From assembly GCA_033675265.1 (NCBI GenBank), contig JAUJYZ010000591.1:124001-188000 (forward strand): DNA of 64,000 nucleotides, in the 5' to 3' direction. The first letter of the stretch is position 1; every line of letters starts with the position of its first letter. A program made the position numbers and the translations under genes. Below the pieces are notes generated by a model that searched no databases, was not told the origin of the DNA, and saw only the letters and a program-made list of their open reading frames with translations. This DNA comes from Actinostola sp. cb2023 (lineage: Eukaryota; Cnidaria; Anthozoa; Actiniaria; Actinostolidae). Positions 1 to 11,505 of this stretch are shown piece after piece.

Positions 1-251
1 TGTACGGCATTTCTTGTCCTGAAGATGGACGTTTAGTCTGAAAGCTCGACATATATAGGTTCACTTGAAGATACTTATAAAATTAAACTATTATTATTAT
101 TGTCTTTACCCAGGGGGAATACGTCACCTAGCAGTAATTTTCCGAGTAGGGCCTAACACAGTATAGTATACTTAGATATGTGACCCTTCCATTTTGTTTA
201 CTGACTAGCTTTATATACCTGAGCTCCGTTTTCAGCGAATATAGACCGACA
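1..251. other. 5' flank of first guanylate cyclase
   Basis: No coding signal is seen. A pyrimidine-rich stretch ending in TTTTCAG at 228-234 could be a splice acceptor for an exon that carries the first ATG (252), so a 5' UTR intron is possible. The open frame upstream of 252 has no ATG and is not used here as the start. Confidence 0.4.
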
Positions 252-3200
252 ATGAATGATTGGAAATCAATTTGTTTTTCTAGACTACAACTTTTTGCAT
301 CGTGGTCTTCAATTGTTCATCCATCGTCAGGCGAAGACACGACCTCGTGTAAATACAATGCAACATCAAGATGGCATCGACACTGGTTGACGGTGAGAAT
401 CCTAGCAGTTACCATGATGTTCGTAGCTGGTTTGTTCGTTTTCATCGCTCTTGATGTCGATAACGCGCTGGCATTGATGAAACGAGAAAAGACGGTACAG
501 GAAGCAGTTGAAGTGAGCATTAAAGTGGCTGATTTGATTCACGCTCTGCAAGTGGAACGAGGCGTAACAGTGTTGAGTATCAGCTCAAATCAAAGTGAAA
601 TTATCGTAAAGAGGCTACAATCATCCCGTACAAATACTACGATAGCGATAGCTAACATCCCTGTCTGGCCAAGCGGTCTTGCGCTCTCCTTTTTCATTCA
701 AAAGATGAGTTTACACAACAACTCGTTAGGCACAGAGAGATCATCGGCTACGGAGGACGCAATTCCACTATCAGAAAAGAAATCAACTTTTACACCAACA
801 TAATTCGATTAAACTTAGACTGGTTGTTTCGAACTCTCAAAGCAAACCACCCCGACAATCACAGCTTTGATCTTCTGGGTTATCACACGTTTTTGATGGC
901 GAAAGATAGAATCGGTATGGAGAGAGCACTGGGTGGTTCGTTCTTTTCTCGTGGTCACTTCAACGACACTGAAGACTTGTTGTGGTATGTTGAACAGAAT
1001 TACATAGGTAAGATATCAGTGACTATCAGCTGAAAAAGCGCGCTCTACAAACCTTGGAATTTCATTAGAAATTAGTTGGAACTTTTCAAATTCTAAGGTT
1101 TTGGACAATTCCAACGAATCTCCAAGGTTCGAAGAGGATGTGGTTTTTATTTCAGTATATGTGCAGTGGGGTTCGATGGAGACTGAAATATATATATACC
1201 CCGTGCCTACCAAAGTAAGGATATGGGACCACAGGCAGCCCAACCATTTCTTCTGAGGCTACTTATAGTAAATAAAAGTATATTTGTATGCGCGCGTCTT
1301 TTTTTGATGGGTTTCCTGTGGTAGAGCGCACGCGCGCGAAATACTTATTATGTTGGGCTCCCTGTGCATAGAAATGTATTATGTCGGAACCATACAAATA
1401 TCATTATATTTATTAATTTATAAGTAGCCTCAGCATAAATGGTTGGGCTTACTTAAGAAGGTCCATGCTTTTGGAGTTATAATATGCTTCAACTTTCTAC
1501 AGGAAAGAGGTTTCTAACCATGAGTATGGACCTGATGCCACGCCTTAAGAAGTTCTACAAATCATCCTCGAGCAAGAACGTGGATGACATACTAAAACAA
1601 GTAGACACGAAACGATCTGTCATCTTGAAGAATCATCGCTCGCAAGCAGACAGTTCAGCAGGTACATTATGGTTCTCCATAATGTCAGACTACATCGATG
1701 TGCTTCTCGAAGTCCAGAAACATGCTGGTGAACAAATTACTTTGTTTCTAAAACTGAACGTTGAACAAAGAGAAAAGGAAGTGTTGCTAAGCGCGCTAAC
1801 TCTTGTCGTTGTGCTTGCCCTGACACCTTTAATGGTCATTGCTGTAATACGCATGACAAACACCATACAAAAGTACGCGGCTCAACTTGAAACCACGACT
1901 CTAAACCTGCAGGAAGAACAGAAAAGAACAGACAGCGTCTTGTCCGCCATGTTTCCTCAATCAGTTGCAGAGTCGCTGAAGAAAGGAGAGAAAGTCAACT
2001 CGGAGTATTTCGACAGTGTAACAGTGTTCTTTAGCGATATCGTGAATTTTACGAATATTTGCGCGACGATTTCACCCATGGAAGTGACCTCGATGTTGAA
2101 CGGCATCTACAGGTGAGAATATGTCTTGATTACAAAGAGTCACGGAGTCATTATTTATAACAGTCGAGTCCACAAGTGCTAATCAATGTTAGACTCTTCC
2201 ACAGTCCCCGCTCGGCCGTTGCACTCTCTCGCATAGGGACTGTAATGGTACAATGCCGAAAGGGATTCTGGGTCCAAGAATCTTGGACCCATGATGCCTT
2301 GCGAAACGAAAAACAGGGATCCCAACGACGATCAACACGGTTGAGGTTTCCACAGGCAGCCCAAAACAGACATGCATGACATCAACACGAACCAACAACT
2401 GACCAACAACTGATAAAATAAGCGAACTAAAATATAAAAAATATATACATAAATAAAGTCACCTTTATTTGCACTTATTTTGTGGTCTTTTTACGAGTCA
2501 TTTAGTGGAATTTTTAGCCATCTGACCCGTCCCCGTATTAAAGAAAAATGACAAGGCAGGAAATTAAAATAAGCTCCATCGCGATCGAGTGTCGCTCACT
2601 CAAATGCTTTTATCTCCGTAGAAAATTCATCCGAAGACCTATCATCCCCAAAGACGGCTAGATCGATAAATTTGCTCTCCATCCATACCTAATTTGTCTC
2701 GATGCAAGCGAGAAATTCGCGATAATCCAACATAATTCTACCCAAATCGCCGTCGAGTCGCCGTGTATAAATCCGTACATGACGTCTTGGCGGTACTGAA
2801 ACCAACGGTCGTCCTAATCAACCAATAAGAACCTTGATAAGTAGATCAGATCTACCAGCCAATCAGAATAACGCTACCATTGTACCATTACAGTCCCTAT
2901 GCGAGAGAGTGCAACGGCCGAGCGGGGACTGTGGAAGAGTCTAAATCAATGTGGGATACGATAACAACACAAAGACCATGCGCAGTGAAGTAGTGATAAA
3001 AAGCCGCAGTATTAAGAAATTGTACTGAATAGGGATGAGTATAATAAATATGAATGCATATATAAAGTGAATGGAAAAGTCGACATAGGAAAAGCTAGAA
3101 AGTCCACATATTCCTTATGTAAATGTACGTCATATTTCTAGTGCATTTGATGACACGATCGATAAGTATGACGTCTACAAGGTTGAAACCATCGGCGATG

Positions 3201-4923
3201 CTTACATGGTAGTGTCTGGTCTTCCGATAAGAAACGAAGACAATCACGTGGATCAGATATGTCATATGGCCATTGACTTGGTACAAGTTACTCACGACTT
3301 TGATCTGGCCGAAGTACCTGGCGAGATCCTCCTCGTACGTGTTGGAATACACACAGGTAAAGACAGTTGACCAAAGCCGCCATCGCGGAGAATGCGAAGG
3401 AAACTTTTAAATGCGTGCTAACAATGTTTTATTATTAGGTCCTTGTGTGTCGGGCATTGTAGGCAATAAGATGCCGAGGTACTGTTTGTTTGGCGATACG
3501 ATCAACACAGCATCAAGAATGCAAACAACAGGACTGCGTAAGTCTCTCATTCAGTCATTCAGTCATTCAGTCATTCAGTCATTCAGTCATTCAGTCATTC
3601 AGTCATTCAGTCATTCAGTCATTCAGTCATTCAGTCATTCAGTCATTCAGTCATTCAGTCATTCAGTCAGTCAGTCAGTCATTCAGTCATTCAGTCATTC
3701 ATTCAGTCATTCAGTCATTCAGTCATTCATTCAGTCATTCAGTCATTCAGTCATTCAGTCATTCAGTCATTTATTCAGTCAGTCATTCAGTCATTCAGTC
3801 ATTCAGTCAGTCAGTCATTCAGTCATTCAGTTACTCAGTCATTCAGTTAATTTTCTCGTTCGCAGCTCAGAAAATCCATGTCAGCGAAGGCACTCAGGAA
3901 AAGCTCAAAAATTTCAAAAACTACGAAACTGAATTTCGCGGATACATTGACGTGAAGGTAAGTAACGAGAGTGCAGGGCGCATGCGTACGATGTTCTACT
4001 GTCTAGTGTATGGTACTGTCTAGTGTGTCGTACTGTCTAGTGTATCGTACTGTCTAGTGTATGGTACTGTCTAGTGTGTCGTACTGTCTAGTGTATCGTA
4101 CTGTCTAGTGTATATCGTACTGTCTAGTGTATCGTACTGTCTAGTGTATCGTACTGTCTAGTGTATCGTACTGTCTAGTGTATCGTACTGTCTAGTGTAT
4201 CGTACTGTCTAGTGTATCGTACTGTCTAGTGTATCGTACTGTCTAGTGTATGGTACTGTCTAGTGTGTCGTACTGTCTAATGTGTCGTACTGTCTAGTGT
4301 ATCGTACTGTCTAGTGTATCGTACTGTCTAGTGTATCGTACTGTCTAGTGTATCGTACTGTCTAGTGTATCGTACTGTCTAGTGTATCGTACTGTCTAGT
4401 GTATCGTACTGTCTAGTGTATCGTACTGTCTAGTGTATGGTACTGTCTAGTGTATCGTACTGTCTAGTGTATCGTACTGTCTAGTGTATCGTACTGTCTA
4501 GTGTATCGTACTGTCTAGTGTATCGTACTGTCTAGTGTATCGTACTGTCTAGTGTATCGTACTGTCTAGTGTATCGTACTGTCTAGTGTATGGTACTGTC
4601 TAGTGTATCGTACTGTCTAGTGTATCGTACTGTCTAGTGTATCGTACTGTCTGTCTGTATCGTACTGTCTAGTGTATCGTACTGTCTAGTGTATCGTACT
4701 GTCTAGTGTATCGTACTGTCTAGTGTATCGTACTGTCTAGTGTATCGTACTGTCTAGTGTATCGTACTGTCTAGTGTATCGTACTGTCTAGTGTATCGTA
4801 CTGTCTAGTGTATCCCGGCGTACTGTCTAGTGTATCCACTGATACCGAATTTGTTTTCAGGGAAAGGGTGAAATGAAGACGTTTTGGCTTCTTGGTTCGG
4901 ATTCGTTGTCTTCTGCAATTTGA
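252..4923 (+). CDS. NIT-domain receptor guanylate cyclase, copy 1 (frameshifted in exon 1)
   Basis: Predicted membrane guanylate cyclase making cGMP from GTP, with a NIT (nitrate/nitrite sensing) domain between two membrane segments. Exons: 252-1007, 1503-2112, 3142-3356, 3439-3537, 3866-3957, 4861-4923; all introns are GT-AG and phases agree with copy 2. About 611 residues if the frame is continuous: TM1 near 49-68, NIT domain with LQVERG near 99-104, TM2 near 347-369, a coiled linker with [13 protein letters not shown], then the class III cyclase domain. Metal-binding aspartates lie in FFSDIV and IGDAYMVV; the Glu of KVETIGD and Cys of PRYCLFGD are guanine-specificity positions, and NTASRM gives Asn/Arg. 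Exon 1 has lost one base around 675-700 relative to copy 2: the initial frame stops at 801-803, and the frame reading DEFTQQLV onward rejoins exon 2. Either a young pseudogene or a sequence error. Family is clear; ligand unknown. Confidence 0.85.
1029..1135. repeat. Imperfect hairpin repeat in intron 1
   Basis: Partly self-complementary: AACCTTGGAATTTC near 1051 pairs with the CTCCAAGGTT end near 1120. A related arrangement, with AAACCTTGGAAATT and TTTCCAAGGTTTTG, occurs at about 52340-52545, so this is probably a dispersed element. No coding potential. Confidence 0.4.
1230..1455. mobile_element. CACAGG-family palindromic element, degenerate copy
   Basis: Begins CACAGGCAGCCCAACCA and ends in the reverse complement of that arm (AGCCTCAGCATAAATGGTTG), with a decayed right tip. 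Internal stretches (TTTTTTTGATGGGTTTCC; TTGGGCTCCCTGTG) match the intact copy at 56890-57217. No target duplication is visible because the right tip is changed. Confidence 0.6.
2190..2943. mobile_element. Non-autonomous DNA transposon, 66-bp perfect TIRs and 9-bp TSD
   Basis: 2190-2255 is the exact reverse complement of 2878-2943. The 9-bp direct repeat AATCAATGT flanks it at 2181-2189 and 2944-2952. Long TIRs with a 9-bp target duplication fit a Mutator-like (MULE) non-autonomous element. It lies inside intron 2 of the cyclase and has no transposase. The perfect arms suggest recent insertion. Confidence 0.85.
3545..3849 (+). repeat. 8-bp tandem repeat (ATTCAGTC)n filling intron 4
   Basis: About 38 units of ATTCAGTC with occasional 4-bp losses (AGTCAGTC). 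The array starts a few bases after the exon 4 donor and ends about 15 bases before the exon 5 acceptor, so it makes up nearly the whole intron. Because 8 is not a multiple of 3 and the unit lacks stops in register, long [12 protein letters not shown] open frames run through it; they are by-products. Confidence 0.95.
3994..4837 (+). repeat. 17-bp satellite (GTACTGTCTAGTGTATC)n in intron 5
   Basis: Roughly 49 tandem copies of a 17-bp unit with few variants (GTATGG, GTGTCG; one CTGTCTGTAT slip near 4651). It starts about 37 bases after the exon 5 donor and ends about 20 bases before the exon 6 acceptor tract, expanding this intron to 0.9 kb. Confidence 0.95.
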
Positions 4924-5083
4924 TTCTAAATAACCAGTAACTCGTACAATTGATCAGGTCTTCCATTCCTATGAAACGTAAATAATAGTTCTCTATCTCT
5001 GAACGATGGTACATAAAGTTAAAAATGAATTAAGTTGCGCGTGCGTCACTAGCGCCAGGCAACAACAAACAGCTCACGAGCAC
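4924..5083 (+). other. 3' flank of first guanylate cyclase
   Basis: Follows the TGA stop at 4921-4923. No canonical AATAAA is seen before the next repeat element begins at 5084; variants such as AAATAA are present near 4926 and 4979. Confidence 0.35.
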
Positions 5084-6268
5084 TAGAGTGATTCCAATCA
5101 ACCTTGGCATTACTAACTCCACCAATACACACTATTAGACACTCACTCTTTTGTTTGTTTGCATCTAATAAACACTGACAGCTAATTAGTAGAGTGATTC
5201 CAATAAACCTTGGCATTACTAACTCCACCAATACTTAACAATTAGACACTCACTCTTTTGTTTGTTTGCATCTAATAAACACTGACAGCTAATTAGTAGA
5301 GTGATTCCAATCAACCTTGGCATTACTAACTCCACCAATACACACTATTAGACACTCACTCTTTTGTTTGTTTGCATCTAATAAACACTGACAGCTAATT
5401 AGTAGAGTGATTCCAATAAACCTTGGCATTACTAACTCCACCAATACACACTATTAGACACTCACTCTTTTGTTTGTTTGCATCTAATAAACACTGACAG
5501 CTAATTAGTAGAGTGATTCCAATAAACCTTGGCATTACTAACTCCACCAATACACACTATTAGACACTCACTCTTTTGTTTGTTTGCATCTAATAAACAC
5601 TGACAGCTAATTAGTAGAGTGATTCCAATAAACCTTGGCATTACTAACTCCACCAATACTTAACAATTAGACACTCACTCTTTTGTTTGTTTGCATCTAA
5701 TAAACACTGACAGCTAATTAGTAGAGTGATTCCAATAAACCTTGGCATTACTAACTCCACCAATACTTAACAATTAGACACTCACTCTTTTGTTTGTTTG
5801 CATCTAATAAACACTGACAGCTAATTAGTAGAGTGATTCCAATAAACCTTGGCATTACTAACTCCACCAATACACACTATTAGACACTCACTCTTTTGTT
5901 TGTTTGCATCTAATAAACACTGACAGCTAATTAGTAGAGTGATTCCAATCAACCTGGGCATTACTAACTCCACCAATACTTAACAATTAGACACTCACTC
6001 TTTTGTTTGTTTGCATCTAATAAACACTGACAGCTAATTAGTAGAGTGATTCCAATAAACCTTGGCATTACTAACTCCACCAATACTTAACAATTAGACA
6101 CTCACTCTTTTGTTTGTTTGCATCTAATAAACACTGACAGCTAATTAGTAGAGTGATTCCAATCAACCTTGGCATTACTAACTCCACCAATACACACTAT
6201 TAGACACTCACTCTTTTGTTTTCTTTGCAACTAATAAACACTGACAACTAATTATTGGAATCACTCTA
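5084..6268. mobile_element. TIR element whose interior is an ~11-copy 106-bp minisatellite
   Basis: Left end TAGAGTGATTCCAAT (5084) is mirrored by ATTGGAATCACTCTA at 6254-6268. Between them a 106/107-bp unit repeats (starts near 5085, 5191, 5298, 5404, 5510, 5616, 5723 and on). Two unit subtypes differ at CACACTATTAG versus CTTAACAATTAG. Every unit begins with the TIR motif. TA at each tip would suit a Tc1/mariner-type duplication, which is inference. No transposase. Confidence 0.75.
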
Positions 6269-6384
6269 ATACAGCATTATTATATAAACGTTATTTGTCT
6301 ATGAAGACAATATATTATTATTATATATATACACATGTACGCACAGCCTTAAAGGCAACTATGTAAGTAGTACTCAGTCCCCCA

Positions 6385-7953
6385 AATAGACGCACACCAA
6401 TAGACGCACACCAATAGACGCACATCAATAGACGCACACCAATAGACGCACACCAATAGACGCACACTAATAGACGCACACCAATAGACGCACACCAATA
6501 GACGCACATCAATAGACGCACACCAATAGACGCACACCAATAGACGCACACCAATAGACGCACACCAATAGACGCACAGCCATAGACACACACCAATAGA
6601 CGCACATCAATAGACGCACATCAATAGACGCACACCAATAGACGCACATCAATAGACGCACACCAATAGACGCACACCAATAGACGCACACCAATAGACG
6701 CACACCAATAGACGCACACCAATAGACGCACACTAATAGACGCACACCAATAGACGCACACCAATAGACGCACACTAATAGACGCACACCAATAGACGCA
6801 CACCAATAGACGCACACCAATAGACGCACACCAATAGACGCACACCAATAGACGCACACACACCATTGACGCACACCAATAGACGCACACCAATAGACGC
6901 ACACCAATAGACGCACACCAATAGACGCAAACCAATAGATGCACACCAATAGACGCACATCAATAGACGCACACCAATAGACGCACACCAATAGACGCAC
7001 ACCAATAGACGCACACCAATAGACGCACACCAATAGACGCACACTAATAGACGCACACCAATAGACGCACACCAATAGACGCACACCAATAGACGCACAC
7101 CAATAGACGCACACCAATAGACGTACACCAATAGACGCACACCAATAGACGCACACCAATAGACGCACACCAATAGACGCACACCAATAGACGCACACCA
7201 ATAGACGCACACCAATAGACGCACACCAATAGACGCACACCAATAGACGCACACCCATAGACGCACACCAATAGACGCACACCATTAGACGCACACCCAT
7301 AGACGCACACCAATAGACGCACACCAATAGACGCACACCCATAGACGCACACCAATAGACGCACACCAATAGACGCACACTAATAGACGCACACCAATTG
7401 ACGCACACCAATAGACGCACACTAATAGACGCACACCAATTGACGCACACCAATAGACGCACACCAATAGACGCAAACCAATAGATGCACACCAATAGAC
7501 GCACATCAATAGACGCACACCAATAGACGCACACCAATAGACGCACACCAATAGACGCACACCAATAGACGCACACCAATAGACGCACACCAATAGACGC
7601 ACACCAATAAACGCACACCAATAGACGCACACCAATAGACGTACACCAATAGACGCACACCAATAGACGCACACCAATAGACGCACACCAATAGACGCAC
7701 ACCAATAGACGCACACCAATAGACGCACACCAATAGATGCACACCAATAGACGCACACCCATAGACGCACACCAATAGACGCACACCAATAGACGCACAC
7801 CAATAGACGCACACCAATAGACGCACACCAATTGACGCACACCAATTGACGCACACCAATAGACGCACACCAATAGACGCACACCAATAGACGCACACTA
7901 ATAGACGCACACCAATAGACGCACACCAATAGACGCACACCAATAGACGCACA
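6385..7953 (+). repeat. 14-bp satellite (GACGCACACCAATA)n
   Basis: About 112 tandem copies of a 14-bp unit with scattered point variants (CACATCAATA, CACACTAATA, CACACCCATA). The unit has no minus-strand stop in any frame, which produces spurious open frames of up to 457 codons reading LLVCVYWCASIGVR. A larger-scale repeat is visible: the GACGCAAACCAATAGATGC variant pair recurs at about 6926 and 7471. Confidence 0.95.
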
Positions 7954-7986
7954 AATCTTGTATGTAAATAGTGTGCCCCAATAGAC

Positions 7987-7991
7987 TCACA

Positions 7992-8046
<55 letters not shown>

Positions 8047-8245
8047 CCATTAGATCTAGAGGGCCAAAATATCTCCAAAACAATATTTGGTGATAGGTGA
8101 TTGTCGTCAACTAAGGAAGGACAAAGTATCGTTGTAATAACAATAATAAGAATAAGAATAACAATAAAAATAACAATAACAATAATAATAACAATAACAA
8201 TAATAATAATAGTAATAATAATAATAATAATAATAAAACAGAAAT
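7987..8245 (+). repeat. AAT/AAC microsatellites
   Basis: (AAT)n at 7995-8043, then imperfect AATAAC/AATAAT runs at about 8127-8235. The 80 bases between them are non-repetitive and show no gene. Confidence 0.9.
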
Positions 8246-8274
8246 AATATACATTAATAATAATATAATTTATT

Positions 8275-8575
8275 ATTCAATTTTCATACATTGTACAAAT
8301 TTCGGTTGCTTTGTACCACGTGACGCGTGGTTATGACGTGACAACCGTGGCGTAACCGTGGCGACGCCATTATCATGGTGTAAAAGCCGTGGTGTAAATT
8401 CAATCTTTCAATCTTTATTTCATAATAAATAAATATGCTTTTACACCACGGCTTTTACACCACGGTATTAGTATTAGTTAATATTAGCTTGCCTCCGCAA
8501 TGTATTCAAATTGAATAATAAAAATGTTAACGCCCTCTTTGCTCGCTCGAGTGCGTTAACCTCTAAATAAATAAT
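8275..8575 (+). mobile_element. Dispersed element, forward copy
   Basis: Holds TTCAATTTTCATACATTGTA, a CCGTGGTGTAAAAGCC palindrome (TTTTACACCACGGCTTTTAC near 8441) and a right end with GTTAACGCC...GTGCGTTAACCTC. The same modules recur as reverse complement at 29268-29790. Coding capacity is absent. Confidence 0.55.
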
Positions 8576-8609
8576 AATAATCTAATAATTATCATTATTA
8601 TTAAACACC

Positions 8610-8990
8610 TTAATGACTGGTCCCGAGGGAAACATTGAGATTCTCTGGAAACAAAATTAACTGTTTTCCCGAGGGAACAGTCAGGATTAAGTGTTTTGTT
8701 ATATCCCCATAGTCAAACACTGAAAACATTGTTGTTAACAACGGCGCCACAAGTATTTTCCATCGACTTTGACCTGATCACGTACGTTTATTCCCTCACG
8801 CTTCGATCACGTGAACTTATTGCCCGCGCGGGAGTTATTAAGATTTGACGCCCGCCACGTGACGCGCTCTCGACCAATGAGAAAACAAGTTTGACTATGG
8901 GGATATAACAATGATACTTATTTACTGGGACCGAGGGACCACAAAACATACTGCTTTCCAGAGGTCCCAGGAAATAAGTGTTGTGCTATA
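8610..8990. mobile_element. Palindromic element with GTTATATCCCCATAGTCAAAC arms
   Basis: 8697-8717 pairs perfectly with 8891-8911. Outside the arms lie short hairpins sharing the GTCCCGAGGGA / TTTCCCGAGGGA motif (near 8621, 8666, 8930). The enclosed 170 bases contain CACGTG and GC-rich sequence but no open frame. Confidence 0.5.
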
Positions 8991-9049
8991 TACATGTGTC
9001 AAAGAACAAAAAGGAAATATGTTGCAACAAAATAACATAATCATTCGAA

Positions 9050-9265
9050 AGATCCCGAGGTAGAGGGGGGGGTGGTTCTTTAAGGTAAAAAGGGTAGTGG
9101 CGACCGTCGGAAAACCTCGAAAAATACTCTAAAGATCTAAAAATCACCCTACAAATACCAACCGATCGCTCCTCGGGATACCGCATTCAAGACGGAACGC
9201 GAATCGCCGATCAAACCCGAAAAAACACCCTACCAGCCGAATATAGGAAGAATCTCCCTCTCACT
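9050..9265. repeat. Direct repeat, copy 1 (flanks satellite block on the left)
   Basis: Contains GATCCCGAGGTAGAGG and a ~150-bp block with AACCTCGAAAAATA, ACCAACCGATCGCTCCTCGG and GCCGAATATAGGA. The same order recurs at 16670-16710 and 17245-17400, so the whole 55-bp satellite block is bracketed by copies of this sequence. Confidence 0.7.
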
Positions 9266-9284
9266 AATTTTTGCCTATTTGTGC

Positions 9285-10490
9285 ACTTTGCATCGGCTAT
9301 AGGCCATTGAAAATCGTCATTTGGGGCCATTTCTGCGGAGCATTTTGCTTGGGCTATAGTCCATTGAAAATCGTCATTTTGGACCATTTTTGCGCACTCT
9401 GCATGGGTTATAGTCCATTGAAAATCGTCATTTTGGACCATTTTTGCGCACTTTGCATAGGCTATAATAGTCCATTGAAAATCGTTATTTTGGGCCATTT
9501 TTGCGCACTTTGCATAGGCTAGTCCATTGAAAATCGTCATTTTGGACCATTTTTGCGCACTCTGCATGGGTTATAGTCCATTGAAAATCGTCATTTTGGA
9601 CCATTTTTGCGCACTTTGCATAGGCTATAATAGTCCATTGAAAATCGTCATTTGGGGCCATTTCTGCGGAGCATTTTGCTTGGGCTATAGTCCATTGAAA
9701 ATCGTCATTTTGGACCATTTTTGCGAACTTTGCATAGGCTATAATAGTCCATTGAAAATCGTTATTTTGGGCCATTTTTGCGCACTCTGCATGGGCTATA
9801 GTCCATTGAAAATCGTCATTTTGGGCCATTTTGGCGCACTTTGCATGGGCTATAGTCCATTGAAAATCGTTATTTTGGGCCATTTTTGCGCACTCTGCAT
9901 GGGCTATAGTCCATTGAAAATCGTCATTTTAGGCCATTTTTGCGCACTTTGCATTTATTATAGTCCATTGAAAATTGTCATTTTTCGACCATTTTGACGC
10001 ACTTTGCATTTTTTATAGTCCATTGAAAATCGTTATTTTGGGCCATTCTTGCGCACTTTGCATAGGCTATAATAGTTCATTGAAAATCGTCATTTTGGGC
10101 CATTTTTGCGCACTCTGCATGGGCTATAGTCCATTGAAAATCGTCATTTTGGGCCATTTTTGCGCACTCTGCATGGGCTGTAATAGTCCATTGAAAATCG
10201 TCATTTTGGGCCATTTTTGCACACTCTGCATGGGCTATAGTCCATTGAAAATCGTCATTTTGGGCCATTTTTGCGCACTCTGCATGGGCTATAATAGTCC
10301 ATTGAAAATCGTCATTTTGGGCCATTTTTGCGCACTCTGCATGGGCTATAATAGTCCATTGAAAATCGTCATTTTGGGCCATTATTGCGCACTCTGCATG
10401 GGCTATAGTCCACTTAAAAATCGTTATTTTGGGACATTTTTGCGCTTTTTGCATTAGCTATAGTCCAATGAAAATCGTTAATATTCTCAT
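9285..10490 (+). repeat. 55-58-bp satellite array 1
   Basis: Tandem copies of a unit containing GTCCATTGAAAATCGTCATT, TTGGGCCATTTTTGCGCAC and TGCATGGGCTATA. Some units carry an extra TAA (CTATAATAG), giving 57-58 bp. Units are more diverged than in array 3, so this array looks older or less homogenised. Open frames on both strands (CALCMGYSPLKIVILGHF, AKCAKMAQNDDFQW) are by-products. Confidence 0.95.
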
Positions 10491-11127
10491 ATAACTCCTC
10501 CAGGACCTCCCAACATTACTGTCACAAGTATCAAAGCACCGTATGTAACCGTAAGGTGGCAAACACCAATGTACGATGGTGGTAGTGCAATAATTGACTA
10601 GATATTACTGATTAGTTCAAAGACCCTTCATATCAATGCACCAAACACTAATAAGTCTATCAGTATGAAGTTCAGTTAAGTCCAATTATACGCCAGGAAT
10701 ATTGAATGATGTGGCAGAGCCTCGAGTAAGGTGTTTATAACAATGAAACAATATATATATATATATTCCATTTGAAACTGATTTGTGGTGAGAGACACCA
10801 CAGCATTATTTCGTATGTATGGGCTTCCTGTGGTAAAAGAGGCGAGCACGCGAGTTAATACTGGGTTCGCAGTGGAACCTAATCTCACTGCACAATATAC
10901 GCGTTGTTCCTTAGTAAATTACGACAAATCGATCAACCTCAACATTCAAAATAAGTTTACAATAAAACAACCTTAAAATCAAAAGAATATCGTATCCATG
11001 TAGAAAAATATTTACATTTTGAAACTGAGCGGATTTTGTCAAAACATTAAAGAAAAGAAATTTAAGTGTAAAGAAAAAGAATAACAAAAGGATAAACAGC
11101 CAAAAAAAAATTTGAAATAACATTTGA

Positions 11128-11222
11128 CCGGACCGGGACTCGAACCCGCGCACTACTTCGGAAATTGTATGCAAAACACTAAAAATCGACCATACACCCG
11201 GACTTAAATGCCGAGTCACCGT
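11128..11222 (-). repeat. tRNA-derived SINE-like segment, copy 1
   Basis: On the minus strand it reads GTGACTCGGCATTTAAG (A-box-like) and ends with GGGTTCGAGTCCC, a good B box, then CGGTCCGGTC. Related copies lie at 13317-13432 and 38880-38970. The spacing between boxes is too long for a normal tRNA, so a SINE or tRNA relic is the better reading. Confidence 0.5.
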
Positions 11223-11432
11223 ATGTTACGTATAGGACGAAGATTTCGGCCTCATCCGCGCTATCGGGTAGTACACAATCAGCGAAGTAGTCAAAGAGGG
11301 AGGGAACGTTAACAGTCGTATCCTAGTCCTAAATGACTGCCCCTTACCACATCAAGCTATCTGTACTTCCGATTGTTTTCGAGGGTCAATTTAGTAGTCT
11401 ATCGTGTAGCGGTTATTGTTATGGAAATTTCT

Positions 11433-11505
11433 TGACCAACGTGGTCCTCTGGTTAAGTGCTGGGATTTGGAAGCCAGCGACCCGGGGATCGACTCGGTGC
11501 GGGCA
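11433..11505 (+). repeat. tRNA-Gln(UUG)-like sequence, copy 1
   Basis: Resembles a tRNA-Gln body: TGGTCCTCTGGTTAAGTGC as D-arm/A box, an anticodon arm CTGGGATTTGGAAGCCAG with TTG in the anticodon position, then GGGATCGACTC as a degenerate B box. The B box is GATCGACTC rather than GTTCGAATC, so a SINE head or pseudogene is more likely than a working tRNA. It is followed by a T-rich tract. Confidence 0.45.

Noticed and set aside
180..251. Upstream extension of the cyclase frame to 180
   Set aside because: The frame begins at a GTG, not an ATG, and the next in-frame ATG is at 252. A possible acceptor at 228-234 argues that this stretch is intron or UTR.
3411..4023. 173- and 177-codon frames with SFSHSVIQ repeats
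   Set aside because: They are an 8-bp microsatellite in an intron between two well-supported cyclase exons.
252..4923. Bacterial contamination suggested by the NIT domain
   Set aside because: The gene has five GT-AG introns and a metazoan-type guanylate cyclase domain, and a spliced paralog lies in the same window.
6321..8110. Many minus frames of LLVCVYWCASIGVR type, up to 457 codons
   Set aside because: A pure 14-bp tandem repeat that is open in all three minus frames; no start context, splice sites or known domain.
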